Of a DNA stretch of 64,000 nucleotides, positions 22,579 through 34,482 are shown in pieces. Source of the DNA: Calendula officinalis (Eukaryota; Streptophyta; Magnoliopsida; Asterales; Asteraceae); the NCBI GenBank assembly GCA_963853835.1, contig OY970826.1, forward strand, positions 76,006,929 to 76,070,928. Direction: 5' to 3'. The translations under genes and the position numbers were made by a program. Within the stretch, counting starts at the first letter, position 1. Each line of letters begins with the position of its first letter. Below the pieces are notes generated by a model that saw only the letters and a program-made list of their open reading frames with translations, made no database searches and was not told where the DNA came from.

Positions 22579-23655
22579 GGGTACGTTTGGTACAGAGAAT
22601 GGAATTGCAGGGAAATGGTTGCAGAGAATGGAATTGCAGAGAAAGGGAATGAGTCTGGAGAAAGAGAATTGACTCCTATGTTTGGTAGCACAGAGACTTC
22701 AACAGAGAATTGCAGCAGAGAATCATTTCTCTTGTTTTGTATAACAAAAAAAATCAGTAGAGAATTATACAAACTTTATAATTAGCAAACATATTTTTTT
22801 CCCACAACAATCATTATTATAACATAAAAAATTTATGGATAAATTAATAACGAAAGTGCATTAATAAAATCAATAATAACATCCAAAAATATAAACTATT
22901 GTCACTTTCAAAAACATCAATTCCTTCAAAATGTAACAAAAAAAAAACAGTTCTAGGTATTTAAAACCACAATGTAACCAAGAACAGTATCTGAACCATA
23001 AACAATGGTCAAATGTAACTAAAACTCATTTATGAACTAATACCAATCAAATGTACTAAACTCAATTTATGAAATCAAATTTATGTACTAAAACGAATAT
23101 ATGAAATAAATTTACAGTAACCAATCATATGTAATTATGAATTAAAACCAAATAAACTATACAAACAATTCAATCAACCGAAAGCACGTTCTGTTCGATT
23201 TATGCCCAAGAATTTGGATTTACGCCCAAGAATTTTGTGTTCTATTCAATTTGGATTTACGCCCAAGAACAGAGAGCGACATGTTGTACGAAGAACTAGG
23301 TCTTAATTCTGAGCCCAGGGAGAGGTAGAAATCGACACAAATAAATACTAACAGATCGAAAGAGATAGCCCATATCGTGAAGAGAAGTTGTGGAGAAGAG
23401 AATGGCTATGGTGGAGACTGGTTCGATCGTGCGGCTGGAGGATTCTGTTTTAGAAATCGAGAAAACACAAGTCTCCGTGTTTTTTTTTAATTCTCATTAT
23501 ATGATTCTCCCATTTTCCCCTTATTTAATAGAGAATGGAAATTAGAGAAAAGGAAAAGATTTTTTTCTCCATCTTCTTTTCTCAATGTAACCAAACAAGA
23601 GATTTTACCTTTATTTCCCTTTCCCTGTCTTCAAATCTCTGTACCAAACACACCC
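22579..23655. mobile_element. Non-coding TIR element, ~1.08 kb
   Basis: Left end begins GGGTACGTTTGGTACAGAGA; the inverted right end begins GGGTGTGTTTGGTACAGAGA. Both continue into GGGAAA-rich sequence, giving imperfect TIRs of about 40 bp. A GGGTxxGTTTGG terminus is common in plant PIF/Harbinger- or hAT-like MITEs. I see no clear TSD (TTA left, GTT right), so superfamily is undecided. There are no coding frames of note. Confidence 0.7.
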
Positions 23656-23854
23656 GTTCATGACAAATGCGACTCTTAGATAATTAACATCTACAACTCA
23701 TTGTTCAAACTAAAACTTCTAACTTCTATAATGAGCTAATTTTGCAGTAGTTTGCCAATTTGCCTCTTTGTGGTACACCCTCTACCGAGGTGTTTAAGTT
23801 TATCCATCAAATAGCTCTGTAATTTGTAGTGGTACTAGAGTTCTAGGTGTTCTA
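23656..23854. other. Intergenic, nothing recognised
   Basis: AT-rich sequence with no supported gene. Confidence 0.4.
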
Positions 23855-24350
23855 TGGTGTTGTGTATTAAGCATTTTATCTTCGTGTTTGAGTCTTTTTT
23901 GCTGTGTGTTTGTTTATGGCTTAGGTGTCAGTTGTATTCCGAGTGGTGGCTAGGAGTTCGCCAGTGTTAGTTGGTGTGGGTGTTCGTCTTGGTGAGTTCT
24001 TGTTTTTGTACTTTCTAGTATTTAGCTAGTTTTATTTAATGTAAGATTGTATTGATTGTTACAAAATTTTCTTACTTAATCATCCTATCTATGAAATAAT
24101 TAACATGTGAAATTCATTAATTTTTTTACTAATTTTAGTATTTAATTTGGATATTTATATTGATTAAATGAATAGAAAGATAAATAAAAATATTTTGTAG
24201 AGAATATCTTTTTTTTTTAAATATATTCTATTCCTAATCAACAGAGCATGTGAAGTCTTAAATGGGCCGTCTAACTCTATATACTGGGCCAGGGCCAGAT
24301 GATGACTCAAAATCGTTAGTCGATACTCGATACTATCAAACTTTGGTTTG
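23855..24350 (+). repeat. ~0.5 kb duplicated segment, copy 1
   Basis: Matches 62135-62645 in the same orientation over most of its length: GTATTAAGCATTTT, TTTGAGTCTTT, GTGGTGGCTAGGAGTTCGC, TTTCTAG, AACAGAGCATGTGAA, GGGCCAGATGATGA, CGATACTATCAAACTTTGGT. There are many substitutions and small gaps. Copy 2 lies just upstream of the RS2Z gene. It has no coding frame; it may be an old segmental duplication or a dispersed repeat. Confidence 0.7.
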
Positions 24351-25984
24351 TTTGTATGCAAACCGAGCCCGGTTTGAACAAATTTGTGGGAAATGCTTCT
24401 GGATTAAGTCATCTTTAGAGCCATTAATTCATAGGGCTGAAAAATGGGTACCTTTACAAAAACATAAAGACACCAATTTTTGTGTTGGCTGCAGCTGATT
24501 AAGGAGCCTGAGTACAAAAAATGCTAAGGGCATTTTGGGTAACATTGAGGATGTTGTTAAGTTAAGTTCAAGTATAGGAAAGATTGGACTTGTTCGATAA
24601 ATATGATGTTGGCACTCCCTTTGTAGTTTGTTCCATAATAAGGAACTGGGTCTGCGCTTTGCGGCGTGTTGCAAAGATACACATCATATTTATAAATTAA
24701 CATGTTATTTTTTTATGAGCGTAAGTTAGACAACTGTTATCCTAGTTGATCTTCGTAAGATGTGCAAACATATTGAATTAGTAGCAAATTTACTTAATCT
24801 AGATACTAAAATTATATAAAATAATTTTAAATAATAAAATAAACTAGAAATAAAACACCATAAAAAAACTACTTCAGAAAAAATAACAAATATATCAAAC
24901 ACTAAAAAAGGAAAAAACAAATAATAAATCAAAGATTATTCATAAACTGTTTGGCTCCCCTAGTAATTGTTATTATAGTAATTATAAGTCCAATTTGGAA
25001 TATAACTCGGTAAAAGCTCAGCAGCAAAATAAGATCCAATGTCAATGTTATCCTTGGATCTAATGTCAATGTTAATTCTTACGATGTGCAATTGGCCACC
25101 AAGGGTTGCCTTGAAGAGTTTGCCTTCAATATGTCTTGAGTTCAAGACTTGTTGGGAGCATTCCTTAGGAGAAAAAAAGTGGTGGGGTTTATTCCCCCAA
25201 AAAATGAGATATGTTCGAGGAATGCATGATGTGCTAAAATATGTTCGAACAACTAACTTACTAACTTGCCGTTCAAAAAAAAATTTAAAAAATAAATTCT
25301 TACGATGTGCTAAAATAGACCGAAAAGTTTAATGACCCAAGCTTGTCACCAAACTGGATGTTTTTTTTAGAGTATAAGACGTTAGATGAATGTTATAGTC
25401 ATGTTATGAGATTTTTTATCTTTTAACATGGCTATAACATGGGGTTAAAAAGTAACCCCCTATTGTTATAGTCAAAATGATGTTAAAAGGGTCCCATTAA
25501 AATGGTTAAATTAAAAAAAAAAGTGGTTTTTGGCCCATTCTCCTTAACTTTAGCGATCCACCAAAGCTACGACAAAAACGTTTTGGCGAGAAAATGGCAA
25601 AAGAGGTGGTATGGGAAAAACCCCTTTGGCGGGGTTATCGATGCTTTAACGGAAGTATAACCCTCGCCATACCGTGTGCTCTTATTAGTAAGAGATTTTG
25701 TGATTTACAACTGTTTTTAGTTTCCATTTTTCTTTAAGATTAAAATGGGTATTTGTTTAAAACGTCTGAATTATTTGGTTGCAGGGCAATCAAATCTTTT
25801 GAAATAAGCCCTATAAAAAGTGACTTATTTAAGCTAATAAGTTTTCTAAATAAGCTCCCAAACACTCCTAAGAGTATAATAGTCATATTATAAGTTGTGT
25901 TACTTAGTCATATTATTAGAGATCTAAGATTCTGAACTTGATCTTGATTTTAATAAAACAACCTATAGACACAACTGAATCGCC
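24351..25984. other. Intergenic; no gene recognised
   Basis: AT-rich, no supported coding region or RNA gene. About 25370-25690 (GTTATAGTCATGTTATGAG, TAACATGGCTATAACATGGG) has repeated TAACATGG/CCATGTTA words and a MITE-like look, but I could not fix terminal repeats or a TSD. Confidence 0.4.
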
Positions 25985-26080
25985 CTTCAATACCCTGGAA
26001 TAATTGCTGGCCCTAGAAAAACTTACGATCATGGCACATTCGGGTTATGTCATGATCTTACCATCATGGCTCTTCGAACA
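25985..26080 (+). pseudogene. Exon-like host fragment cut by the copia insertion
   Basis: An open stretch reading PGIIAGPRKTYDHGTFGLCH, then DLTIMALRT, reaches the copia TSD (GAACA, 26076-26080). It continues at 40383 with LSS directly followed by the consensus donor GTAAGT (40395-40400). This suggests a real exon interrupted by the element. A stop lies in the same frame about 30 bases upstream, so the fragment may already be decayed. A further open stretch at 40685-40769 (NAVGLWKPMINEMFKDEF, stop at 40767-40769) after a TTCAG acceptor could be its last exon, though the phase does not join directly. Family not recognised. Confidence 0.35.
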
Positions 26081-26290
26081 TGTACAAAGGGAGAATACGA
26101 TATTTGGTGGAAGATTCTTCCAATTTTCTGTATATTACTTTGATAGAGGGTACAATGCTTTATACAAGAAAGGCTAACAACCTACCTTAAATATTTCTAT
26201 GATACAGCTAATATATTACTATGATACAACCCTTTTAATATAGGAGTCAAAGATACCATAAAATGGTTCCGTGAATTGCTCTCGTTAACA
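26081..26290 (-). repeat. 3' LTR of the nested-host copia element
   Basis: On the minus strand starts TGTTAACGAG and ends CTTTGTACA; matches the split 5' LTR at 38684-38720 plus 40205-40377. Confidence 0.95.
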
Positions 26291-26297
26291 CTCCCCC

Positions 26298-27956
26298 TCA
26301 AGGTGGAGACTGTATGTCCATCATTCTCAACTTGTCAAGAGAGCCTTGGAAAACTCTTCCGCATACGGCTTTTGTTAACATATCAGCTAGTTGCTCTGCG
26401 GAGGGAACATGTGGAAGTTCAATTGTTTTCTTTTCAAGATGATCCTTAATGAAGTGCCTATCAATTTCGACATGCTTTGTTCTATCATGTTGAACGGGGT
26501 TGTTAGCGATTTTTACAGCGGATTCATTGTCACAATATAACTTCATGGGTTTAGTTAGAGCTATCCCGAGATCTCGTAATATTCTTCTTATCCAGAGGAG
26601 TTCACATATTCCATGAACCATTCCTCGAAACTCGGCTTCTGCACTCGATCTTGAGACAACTTTCTGTTTCTTACTACGCCACGTAACTAAATTTCCTCCA
26701 ACAAATGTGAAGTAACCAGAGGTGGACTTCCCATCCATACGATCACCGGCCCAATCCGCATCCGTGTACCCACTAACTTCATGTTCTTGATTTCTTCCAA
26801 AAAATAAACCCTTTCCAGGAGATGATTTAAGATACCTCAGAATTCGATAAACTGCATTCATATGATCTTCATTAGGAGCATGCATGAACCGGCTAACCAC
26901 GCTCACGGCATATGCTATATCTGGTCTGGTGTGTGCCAAATATATGAGCTTTCCCACTAGTTTTTGATACCTTTCTCTGTTTGCCGGTACTTTATCTTGA
27001 AGAATTGACAGCTTGTGGTTAGTTTCAATTGGGGTGTCTACCGGTTTACAATCTAACATACCTGTTTCTGACAATAGATCCAACACATATTTCCGTTGAC
27101 ACATGGTTATTCCGGCTTTAGATCGAGCTACTTCAATACCTAGAAAATATTTTAGTTGTCCTAAATCTTTTAGTTCGAACTCAGTTGCTAGGATTGTTTG
27201 CAATTTTGTTATTTCATCCGGATCATTTCCCGTAACCACCATGTCATCAACATACACTATGAGAGCAGTTACCTTACCTTTGTTATTTTTTACAAACAAT
27301 GTGTGGTCTGCGTCACTTTGTTTATACCCGACTCTCTTCATGAAGCTTGAGAACCGTCCAAACCACGCACAAGGTGATTGTTTCAGGCCATACAACGCCT
27401 TTTTTAATTTGCACACCATTCCATTACTCTTCACTCCCGGTGGCGGGTCCATATACACTTCTTCTTTCAAGTATGCGTTTAGGAAGGCGTTCTTCACATC
27501 AAACTGTTTTAGGGTCCAGTCCTTGTTGGCTGCAATGGAGATTAAAATTCGAATTGTATTCATTTTTGCTACTGGTGCAAATGTATCCTCATAATCTATT
27601 CCATACTTTTGTGTAAAACCCTTAGCCACTAGTCCTGCTTTGTACCGATCTATATTCCCGTCTGAATCAATTTTAACGGTATATATCCACCTGCAACCTA
27701 CCGTCTTTTTTCCTTGAGGGAGGTGTACCAAATCCGAAGTTTCATTTTTTTGTAACGCCTCCATCTCTTCATTCATTGCCTTTTTCCATTTTTCATCCTT
27801 CATAGCTTCTTGTACATCACTTGGTAGAGAAACAGTGGACAATTTTTCTACCCGGAGTGCATGAGAATTTGCAAGGCGATGATATGAAACATAGTTGCTA
27901 ATGGGATACCTTGATTTTACTTTCAAATCAGCTTGAAAGTAAAATAAATTATACAA
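26298..27956 (-). CDS. Copia pol, C-terminal part: reverse transcriptase and RNase H
   Basis: An intact frame of about 550 codons. It starts after the chromovirus insertion and ends at the polypurine tract. RT_2 domain: WKKAMNEEMEAL, GCRWIYTVK, YKAGLVAKGFTQ, FDVKNAFLNAYLKEEVYM, LYGLKQSPCAWF and the catalytic YVDDMVV. RNase H region: YTDADWAGDRMDGKSTSGY, SSAEAEF, CDNESAVKIANNPVQHDRTK, HIFIKD-like IDRHFIKDHLE. The first ~20 codons (near 27905-27956) are not normal copia sequence; see the palindrome/filler finding. The 5' half of the same polyprotein is at 36093-38651. Confidence 0.93.
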   Translation of the reverse strand: MYNLFYFQADLKVKSRYPISNYVSYHRLANSHALRVEKLSTVSLPSDVQEAMKDEKWKKAMNEEMEALQKNETSDLVHLPQGKKTVGCRWIYTVKIDSDGNIDRYKAGLVAKGFTQKYGIDYEDTFAPVAKMNTIRILISIAANKDWTLKQFDVKNAFLNAYLKEEVYMDPPPGVKSNGMVCKLKKALYGLKQSPCAWFGRFSSFMKRVGYKQSDADHTLFVKNNKGKVTALIVYVDDMVVTGNDPDEITKLQTILATEFELKDLGQLKYFLGIEVARSKAGITMCQRKYVLDLLSETGMLDCKPVDTPIETNHKLSILQDKVPANRERYQKLVGKLIYLAHTRPDIAYAVSVVSRFMHAPNEDHMNAVYRILRYLKSSPGKGLFFGRNQEHEVSGYTDADWAGDRMDGKSTSGYFTFVGGNLVTWRSKKQKVVSRSSAEAEFRGMVHGICELLWIRRILRDLGIALTKPMKLYCDNESAVKIANNPVQHDRTKHVEIDRHFIKDHLEKKTIELPHVPSAEQLADMLTKAVCGRVFQGSLDKLRMMDIQSPP

Positions 27957-27983
27957 AAATCATTTAAGGATTTGGTTTCTAGG

Positions 27984-29635
27984 TGTAACAACCCGAAATT
28001 TGTAAATAAATAAATTATACAAAAATACGATAAATGAGGATAAATCATTTAAGGAACGTAGGAATTGGTTTCGTGTCATTTAGACACCGTACGAGAAAGT
28101 TATGGGCGAAACTAGGTCGAAGCAAAGACCGAAAAATGCAGCCCTGGCTGCACTGGAAGTTCACGGCGTGAACTACACGGTCGTGAACATGGTCCAGCTA
28201 TCTAGACATTCTGGCGTGAAGTAGTTCCCGACCTGGTAACGATCGCGAACTATGCGTGCGTGAAGAAGTTCACGACGCGAACTCTGGTAACGATCGTGAA
28301 CTTTGGATGACACCAGCATTTAATACGGGAAAACCTCATTTATTACACACAAAACCCTAGTTTTCTCCTCTCAACTTATGTGTGTGATTTTTGAGTGTAA
28401 AGTGACGATTGGAGCTTAATCTTCACTAGTTCTTGGAGATTCTTGCTCACATTTGAAGATCAAAGGTAAATCTTCATCCCTCTTGTGTTATAAGTCTTAG
28501 ATCCAAGTAGGGAAGCTTGAATCATAAACCCTAGTTATGGATTTGTACATAAATGGTTAAATGGAAGTAACATAACTTAGATCTATGGTATTTTAACAAG
28601 GGAAATGTAATCATAAAATGAATCTATGAAAAGATGGTGATTTATGGAATTAGGGTTTGGTAACTTTGGGGAAAATGGTGCTAGTAGTTGACTAGTCATG
28701 GATTATATAGTTAGTATTGATGATTGATGCAAACCATTGTATTGGTTTGATAATAGGTTATTGGTTGAAGGATTTGAGGCATTCAAATCTCGAGAAGTGA
28801 TATTGGTGTTCAAGGAACACAACATTTGGATAAGCTTGCCTAAGGTGAGTACATGTGAACTTTCAAAACTGAGTACATAGTTAGTAAATGTTTTATGATT
28901 GAATGTTTTTATCGAGTCTTTAAGTAATTTAGTTATTTATGTGATTTATGATGAATTGCTTATATGATGATGAAATGATTAATTGAATGAGAAATGATGG
29001 AGCTATAGGCTCATAATGATAAGAGAAAAGTGATGATGATGATGTTGTTGTCCCTAGGGCCGTAGTAGATTGGAGGCATTCTGGTTATTACGGTACCTTT
29101 AGGTTAGTGGTAGATTGGAGGCATTCCGATTACCCAATACCTATGAATCCCGGTAGATTGGAGGCATTCCGGTTACCGTGGATATGATGGTCTTGATAGA
29201 TTGGAGGCATTCCGATTATCTTGACATTGGCCAAATGATGAAAGTAATGAAGTGACCCAAACGAACCTAGTAATATTATTTTAAGTTTAAATGATATTAT
29301 TTGACTAGTTGTTTATCGGGTCTAAAACCCATTTATCTCACGAGGCAAATTTTGTCTCACGTACTATGTTTGTGTTTTGCTATGTACTCAGGTTCGGAAT
29401 CGAAGATCTAGGAGGCCCGTTTAGAAGAGGCCTTGTTGAGATTAGCTCGGTGTTGATGATTAGAGTCCTTATCCTATGGTTAAGATATAATTTGTAACAC
29501 CGTATTTGTAAACTCTGATAATCTCGAACAAGAACCCTTTTCATTTTTGTAAAACCGGTATTTGACACCGATACAATATTATGTATTTTGGATTAAATGT
29601 TATTTAAATATTGTTTTGAAAATTGAGGTGTTACA
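27984..29635 (+). repeat. 5' LTR of chromovirus (1652 bp)
   Basis: TGTAACAACCCG to GAGGTGTTACA. Contains stem-loop motifs with GGAGGCATTC at 29060-29220 (e.g. CCGTAGTA 29060-29067 / TATTACGG 29086-29093; CGGTA 29151-29155 / TACCG 29174-29178). Confidence 0.95.
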
Positions 29636-29873
29636 ACTTGGTATCAGAGCTATAGTTTAAGTGAACTAGGTTGAGTTGACCATCCTAGACTTAAACTGAG
29701 CTAGTAGGACCGTAGGTTCCATAGGATACTTATGAATTGGCTATTGAAACCTTAAGTGTAGGTTCGATAGGGTTGACCTTAAAGGAATAGGTCATGTTTG
29801 GTTTTGGAACGGTCAATGTAACTGTTACTTTGATAAATTGACTTCTAAATGATTGATGTCTTATTATAGCAAA

Positions 29874-32800
29874 ATGGTGAGAACTAGAAGTGCAAGAGGC
29901 CCACTCGATCAAGGGCAAGATTCGAATAACATTGCCGAACCGGTATTTGGCCCCCCACCTCGTGATGAAGTGGAGAATTCGGGTGTTGAAAGGAACACTC
30001 ACACCCCGGTCACCGTAGAACACCTCCAAACTATGTTCAACCAAATGAGGGACATAGTGAACGAGGATGTGAACCGAATCCTCAATGAGCATAAGGCACG
30101 TGAGAGGCGGGAGGAATCTCCACCCCGCACAAAGAGCAAGTCAAGTAGCGTTGCTCTAACCGAGAGGTCTTCGAAGGAAGAAGAGGAGAGTGACCCCGAG
30201 CCGAGGGAGAGGAAGGGGTGCACGTACAAGAATTTTGTGGCTTTTAAGCCCGATAACTACTATGGTAGCTCCGAACCAAAAGTCACGATCCGTTGGATCC
30301 GTGAAACCGAACAAGTCCTTGAAGCTAGTAAATGCAAGGAAGGTGATATGGTGATTTATGCTTCTCGGTTGTTGAAGTATGAAGCCCTCGTGTGGTGGGA
30401 TACCATGTACGAAACTTTGGGAAAGAGGGCGGTGTACAAGATGACTTGGGATGAGTTTGTGAAACGGTTGAAGGCAAAGTTTTGCCCCGAGAGAAACTTA
30501 GAGAAACTCCAAGAAGAGTTTGTCCACTTGAAGAAGGAAGGAATGAGTGTAGATGAGTACACCAAAAAGTTCACTGGATTGATCCCGTTTGTGATTAAGT
30601 TGTATCCGGATGAGAGGTCCCGGATTGTTAGGTATGCTAATGGACTCCCATGGGAGTATGAGTTGGAAGTAAAAAGGGCCGCCACACTCGATGAGGCTAT
30701 CGGTGCGGCGAGGAACGTTGAGGAGGTTGGCCAACGAAAGATCAATGAGAGGCCAAAGTTTGAAAAGAGGAAGTTTGAAGGGAGCTCGGGATCGGTGAAG
30801 AAGGGAAAGTTCATCCCGACCTTCTCTAAGCAATCAAGTGTGGGTGCTTGTAAGAAGTGTGGCAAAGACCACAAGGGGGAATGTTTGGCGGATTCAAAGT
30901 CGTTTTTTAAATGTGGAAGGCCGGGGCATATGGCGAGGGATTGCCGGGCCAAACCGTTGGACGAAATCGAGTGCTACTCGTGCCATGAAAAAGGGCACTA
31001 TAGCAATTCTTGCCCGAAGAAAGGAAGCGAGACCATGGTGTCGACCGCTCAAAAGAAAGCGGAGCCGACAAAGGTCAAGGGACGGTCCTTCCAACTTACC
31101 CGAGATGAAGCCAAGGAAGTCCACGATGTCGTTTCAGGTACCCTACTCGTTAATTCTATTCCCGCCCGGGTCTTATTTGAGTCGGGTGCTACTTATTCGT
31201 TTGTGTCGCATGATTTTGTTGTGGTGTTGAAAGTGCCGTTAGAACTCCTTGATGAGATTTATGATATAGAAATTGCGAATGGTAAAACCTCAATACTTCA
31301 ACATATGTGTCGAAATTGTGAGTTGGAAATAGACGGGAAAAAGTTTAAGGTGAATTTATTACCCATGGAAATTGCGGGTTTTGATATAGTTATAGGTATG
31401 GATTGGTTGGGTGAACATCAAGCAAAGATTTTATGTGGGAAGAAGATAGTCTCGATTAGGACTCCCGACAACGAAAAAGTTTATGTGTATGGTGAGAGAT
31501 GGCACCATTTGCCATGTCTTATGACCGCAGTTAAAGCTAGGAAATGTTTAGCCAAAGGGTGTTCGTCCTTTTTAGCGTATGTGTTAGATGGAAGGAAGGA
31601 GAAGAAGATGGTGGAAAATGTGAAGGTGATTCGGGACTTTCCCGAAGTATTTCCCAATGATTTACCGGGATTGCCACCGGAGAGACAAGTAGAATTCCGT
31701 ATTGATTTGGTTCCGGGAGCGACGCCGATAGCTCGTGCTCCATACCGTTTGGCTCCCATCGAAATGCGGGAATTGATGTCCCAATTACAAGAGCTACTCG
31801 ATAAAGGATTTATTCGTCCCAGCTCGTCTCCATGGGGTGCGCCCGTATTGTTCGTTAAGAAGAAAGACGGTTCAATGAGAATGTGCATCGACTACCGAGA
31901 GTTGAACAAGATGACCATTAAGAACCGATACCCGTTGCCTAGAATCGACGACTTGTTTGATCAACTTCAAGGTGCCGACTATTTCTCGAAGATCGATCTG
32001 AGATCGGGTTACCATCAAGTTCGAGTGAAAGAAGGGGATACCGAGAAGACGGCATTTCGTACACGTTATGGGCATTACGAGTTTTTGGTGATGCCATTCG
32101 GGTTGACTAATGCACCGGCCATTTTTATGGACCTTATGAATCGGGTTTGCAAACCATTTCTCGACAAGTTTCTTATTGTATTTATTGACGATATTCTTAT
32201 TTATTCAAAAACCGAAGAAGAACACGAGAGTCACCTAATACAAACGTTAGAAGTGCTACAACGAGAGAAATTGTATGCTAAGTTTTTTAAGTGTGAATTT
32301 TGGATTCGAGAAGTCCAATTCCTTGGTCATGTCGTATCCCGAGAAGGAATCAAAGTCGGCCCGTCGAAGATTGAGGCGATTATGAAGTGGGAACCGCCAC
32401 GAACTCCAACCGAAGTGAGAAGTTTTCTCGGCCTTGCCGGATATTACCGTCGATTTATTCAAGACTTTTCTCGAGTGGCGACACCACTCACGTTGTTGAC
32501 CCGAAAGAGTAGTGAGTTTGTGTGGGGAGAAAAGCAAGAAAAGGCATTTACCATATTAAAAGAAAATTTGTGTAACGCCCCGGTTCTCACGTTACCCGAA
32601 GGGATGAAAGACTTTATCGTGTATAGTGATGCTTCACATAAAGGTTTGGGTTGTGTTTTGATGCAACGGGGGAAAGTGATTGCCTATGCCTCGAGACAAC
32701 TAAAGAACGCGGAAGAAAGGTACACGACTCACGATTTAGAATTGGCGGCGATAGTGTTTGCTTTGAAGTTATGGAGACACTACTTATATGGTACAAGGTG

Positions 32801-34470
32801 TACGTTGTACACGGATCACAAAAGTCTTCAATATGTTTTTACTCAAAAAGACTTGAATATGAGGCAAAGAAGATGGATCGAATTGATACAAGATTACGAT
32901 TGTGAGATTGTTTACCATGCGGGGAAGGCCAACGTGGTAGCCGACGCCTTGAGCCGAAAGGTGTATGAAAAGCCGAATAGAGGGAAGCTAACACGTATTG
33001 AAGTAGTCTCGAGTATAGTAGAACGAATCAAGAATGCCCAACGGGAAGTGATGGAAAAAGATGAGTTAAGGCAAGAACGTTTGGGAAAGAAGCAACATTT
33101 TGTGGAAAACAAGCAAGGGTTGAAAAACCGTTGGTGGTCGAATTTGGGTTCCCAAGTTCGGGGGTACCCGAAAGGAGTTACTAACCGATGTTCATAAGTC
33201 TAAGTATTCGATCCACCCGGGAAGTACGAAAACGTATCAAGATATGAAGAAGATGTATTGGTGGACCGGGATGAAGGCAAGAGTGGCAAAGTATATTTCT
33301 AAGTGTGTCACGTGTGCACAAGTAAAAGCCGAGCATCAAGTACCTTACGGGGTAGCTCAATCGTTGCAAATCTCGGCCGGAAAATGGGATGACATAACAA
33401 TGGATTTTATTGTTGGATTGCCAAAGACGAGCAAGAACCACGACGCCATTTGGGTCATAGTTGACCGGTTGACCAAAAGTGCATTATTCTTGGCAATTCG
33501 GGAAACCATGCCACTTGAGAAGTTGGCAAAGTTGTATGTGGATGAAGTAGTAAGACTTCATGGAGTCCCGTTGTCGATTGTGTCCGATAGAGATGCGAGG
33601 TTTACCTCGAGATTTTGGAGATCGTTGCAAGAGGAGTTGGGAACGAAATTGCGGTTGAGTACGGCATACCACCCGCAAACCGATGGTCAAAGTGAAAGAA
33701 CCATTCAAACGGTTGAAGATATGCTAAGGTCGTATGTGCTAGATTTTGGAGGTAAATGGGATGAGCATCTACCGTTAGTCGAGTTCTCCTACAATAATAG
33801 TTACCAGTCGACTGTTAAAATACCACCTTATGAGGCGTTGTATGGGAGGAAATGTAGGACTCCATCGTGTTGGCTCAAAGTGGGTGAGACGAAACTCACA
33901 GGTCCCGAAATTGTGAAGATGACCAATGAAAAGATTGGAATAATCCAAACTAATATGAAAATCGCCCAAGATCGACAAAGAAGCTACTCGGGTTTGAAAA
34001 AGAGACCGTATGATTTGAATGTTGGAGACATGGTAATATTGAAAGTATCGCCTTGGAAAGGCGTAATGCGGTTTGGTAAGAAAGACAAATTGAGCCCAAG
34101 GTATGTTGGCCCGTTTAAGATTTTGAAACGGGTCGGTTTGCAAGCTTTCAAGTTAGAACTCCCACCCGAACTTCAAGGTGTTCACGATACGTTTCATTTA
34201 AGTTATTTGAAGAAGTTCGTGGGTGAGGTTGAAAACATAATTCTGTTACAAGAGTTGCGGGTTGATGCCTCGAACCGATTGATTGAAGAACCCGAAGCCA
34301 TACTAGAGTCAAAAACCAAGAAACTTCGGAATAAAGAAATTGAATTGGTGTTGGTCAAGTGGAAGCATTTACTTGGACCGAACTTGACTTGGGAAGTCAA
34401 GGACGAGATTCGGAAAAGATACCCGAACTTCGTGAACTATGATGAGATTCCGAGGACGGAATCTCCTTAA
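29874..34470 (+). CDS. Chromovirus gag-pol polyprotein, one frameshift between RNase H and integrase
   Basis: The start is taken at the ATG at 29874 (MVRTRSARG). Retrotrans_gag core: TIRWIRETEQVLEASKC, YASRLLKYEALVWWDTMY, LKAKFCPER. Zinc region: CKKCGKDHKGEC, then FFKCGRPGHMARDC, whose first knuckle Cys is Phe, then an intact CYSCHEKGHYSNSC (near 30972). The protease site reads ESGATYSF (31179), with Glu where the family has the catalytic Asp. RT: LPRIDDLFDQLQGADYFSKI, FIDDILIYS (32181). RNase H: SDASHKGLGCVL. Integrase: HHCC finger (HKSKYSIHP...CVTC), then the D,D,E core (MDFIVGLPK, VSDRDARFTS). The C-terminal chromodomain (LVKWKHLLGPNLTWE) identifies a chromovirus. The frame shifts by one base at an A5 run (33123-33127). 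Confidence 0.92.
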
Positions 34471-34482
34471 GGGGTAGACATT

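Noticed and set aside
25370..25690. MITE candidate with repeated TAACATGG words
   Set aside because: I could not define matching terminal inverted repeats or a TSD; left as unassigned intergenic DNA.
27103..27616. Plus-strand frames opposite the copia RT
   Set aside because: Antisense shadows of a clearly conserved RT/RNase H frame.
30356..30952. Minus-strand frame of ~200 codons in the chromovirus gag
   Set aside because: Shadow of the gag frame on the plus strand, with no domain of its own.
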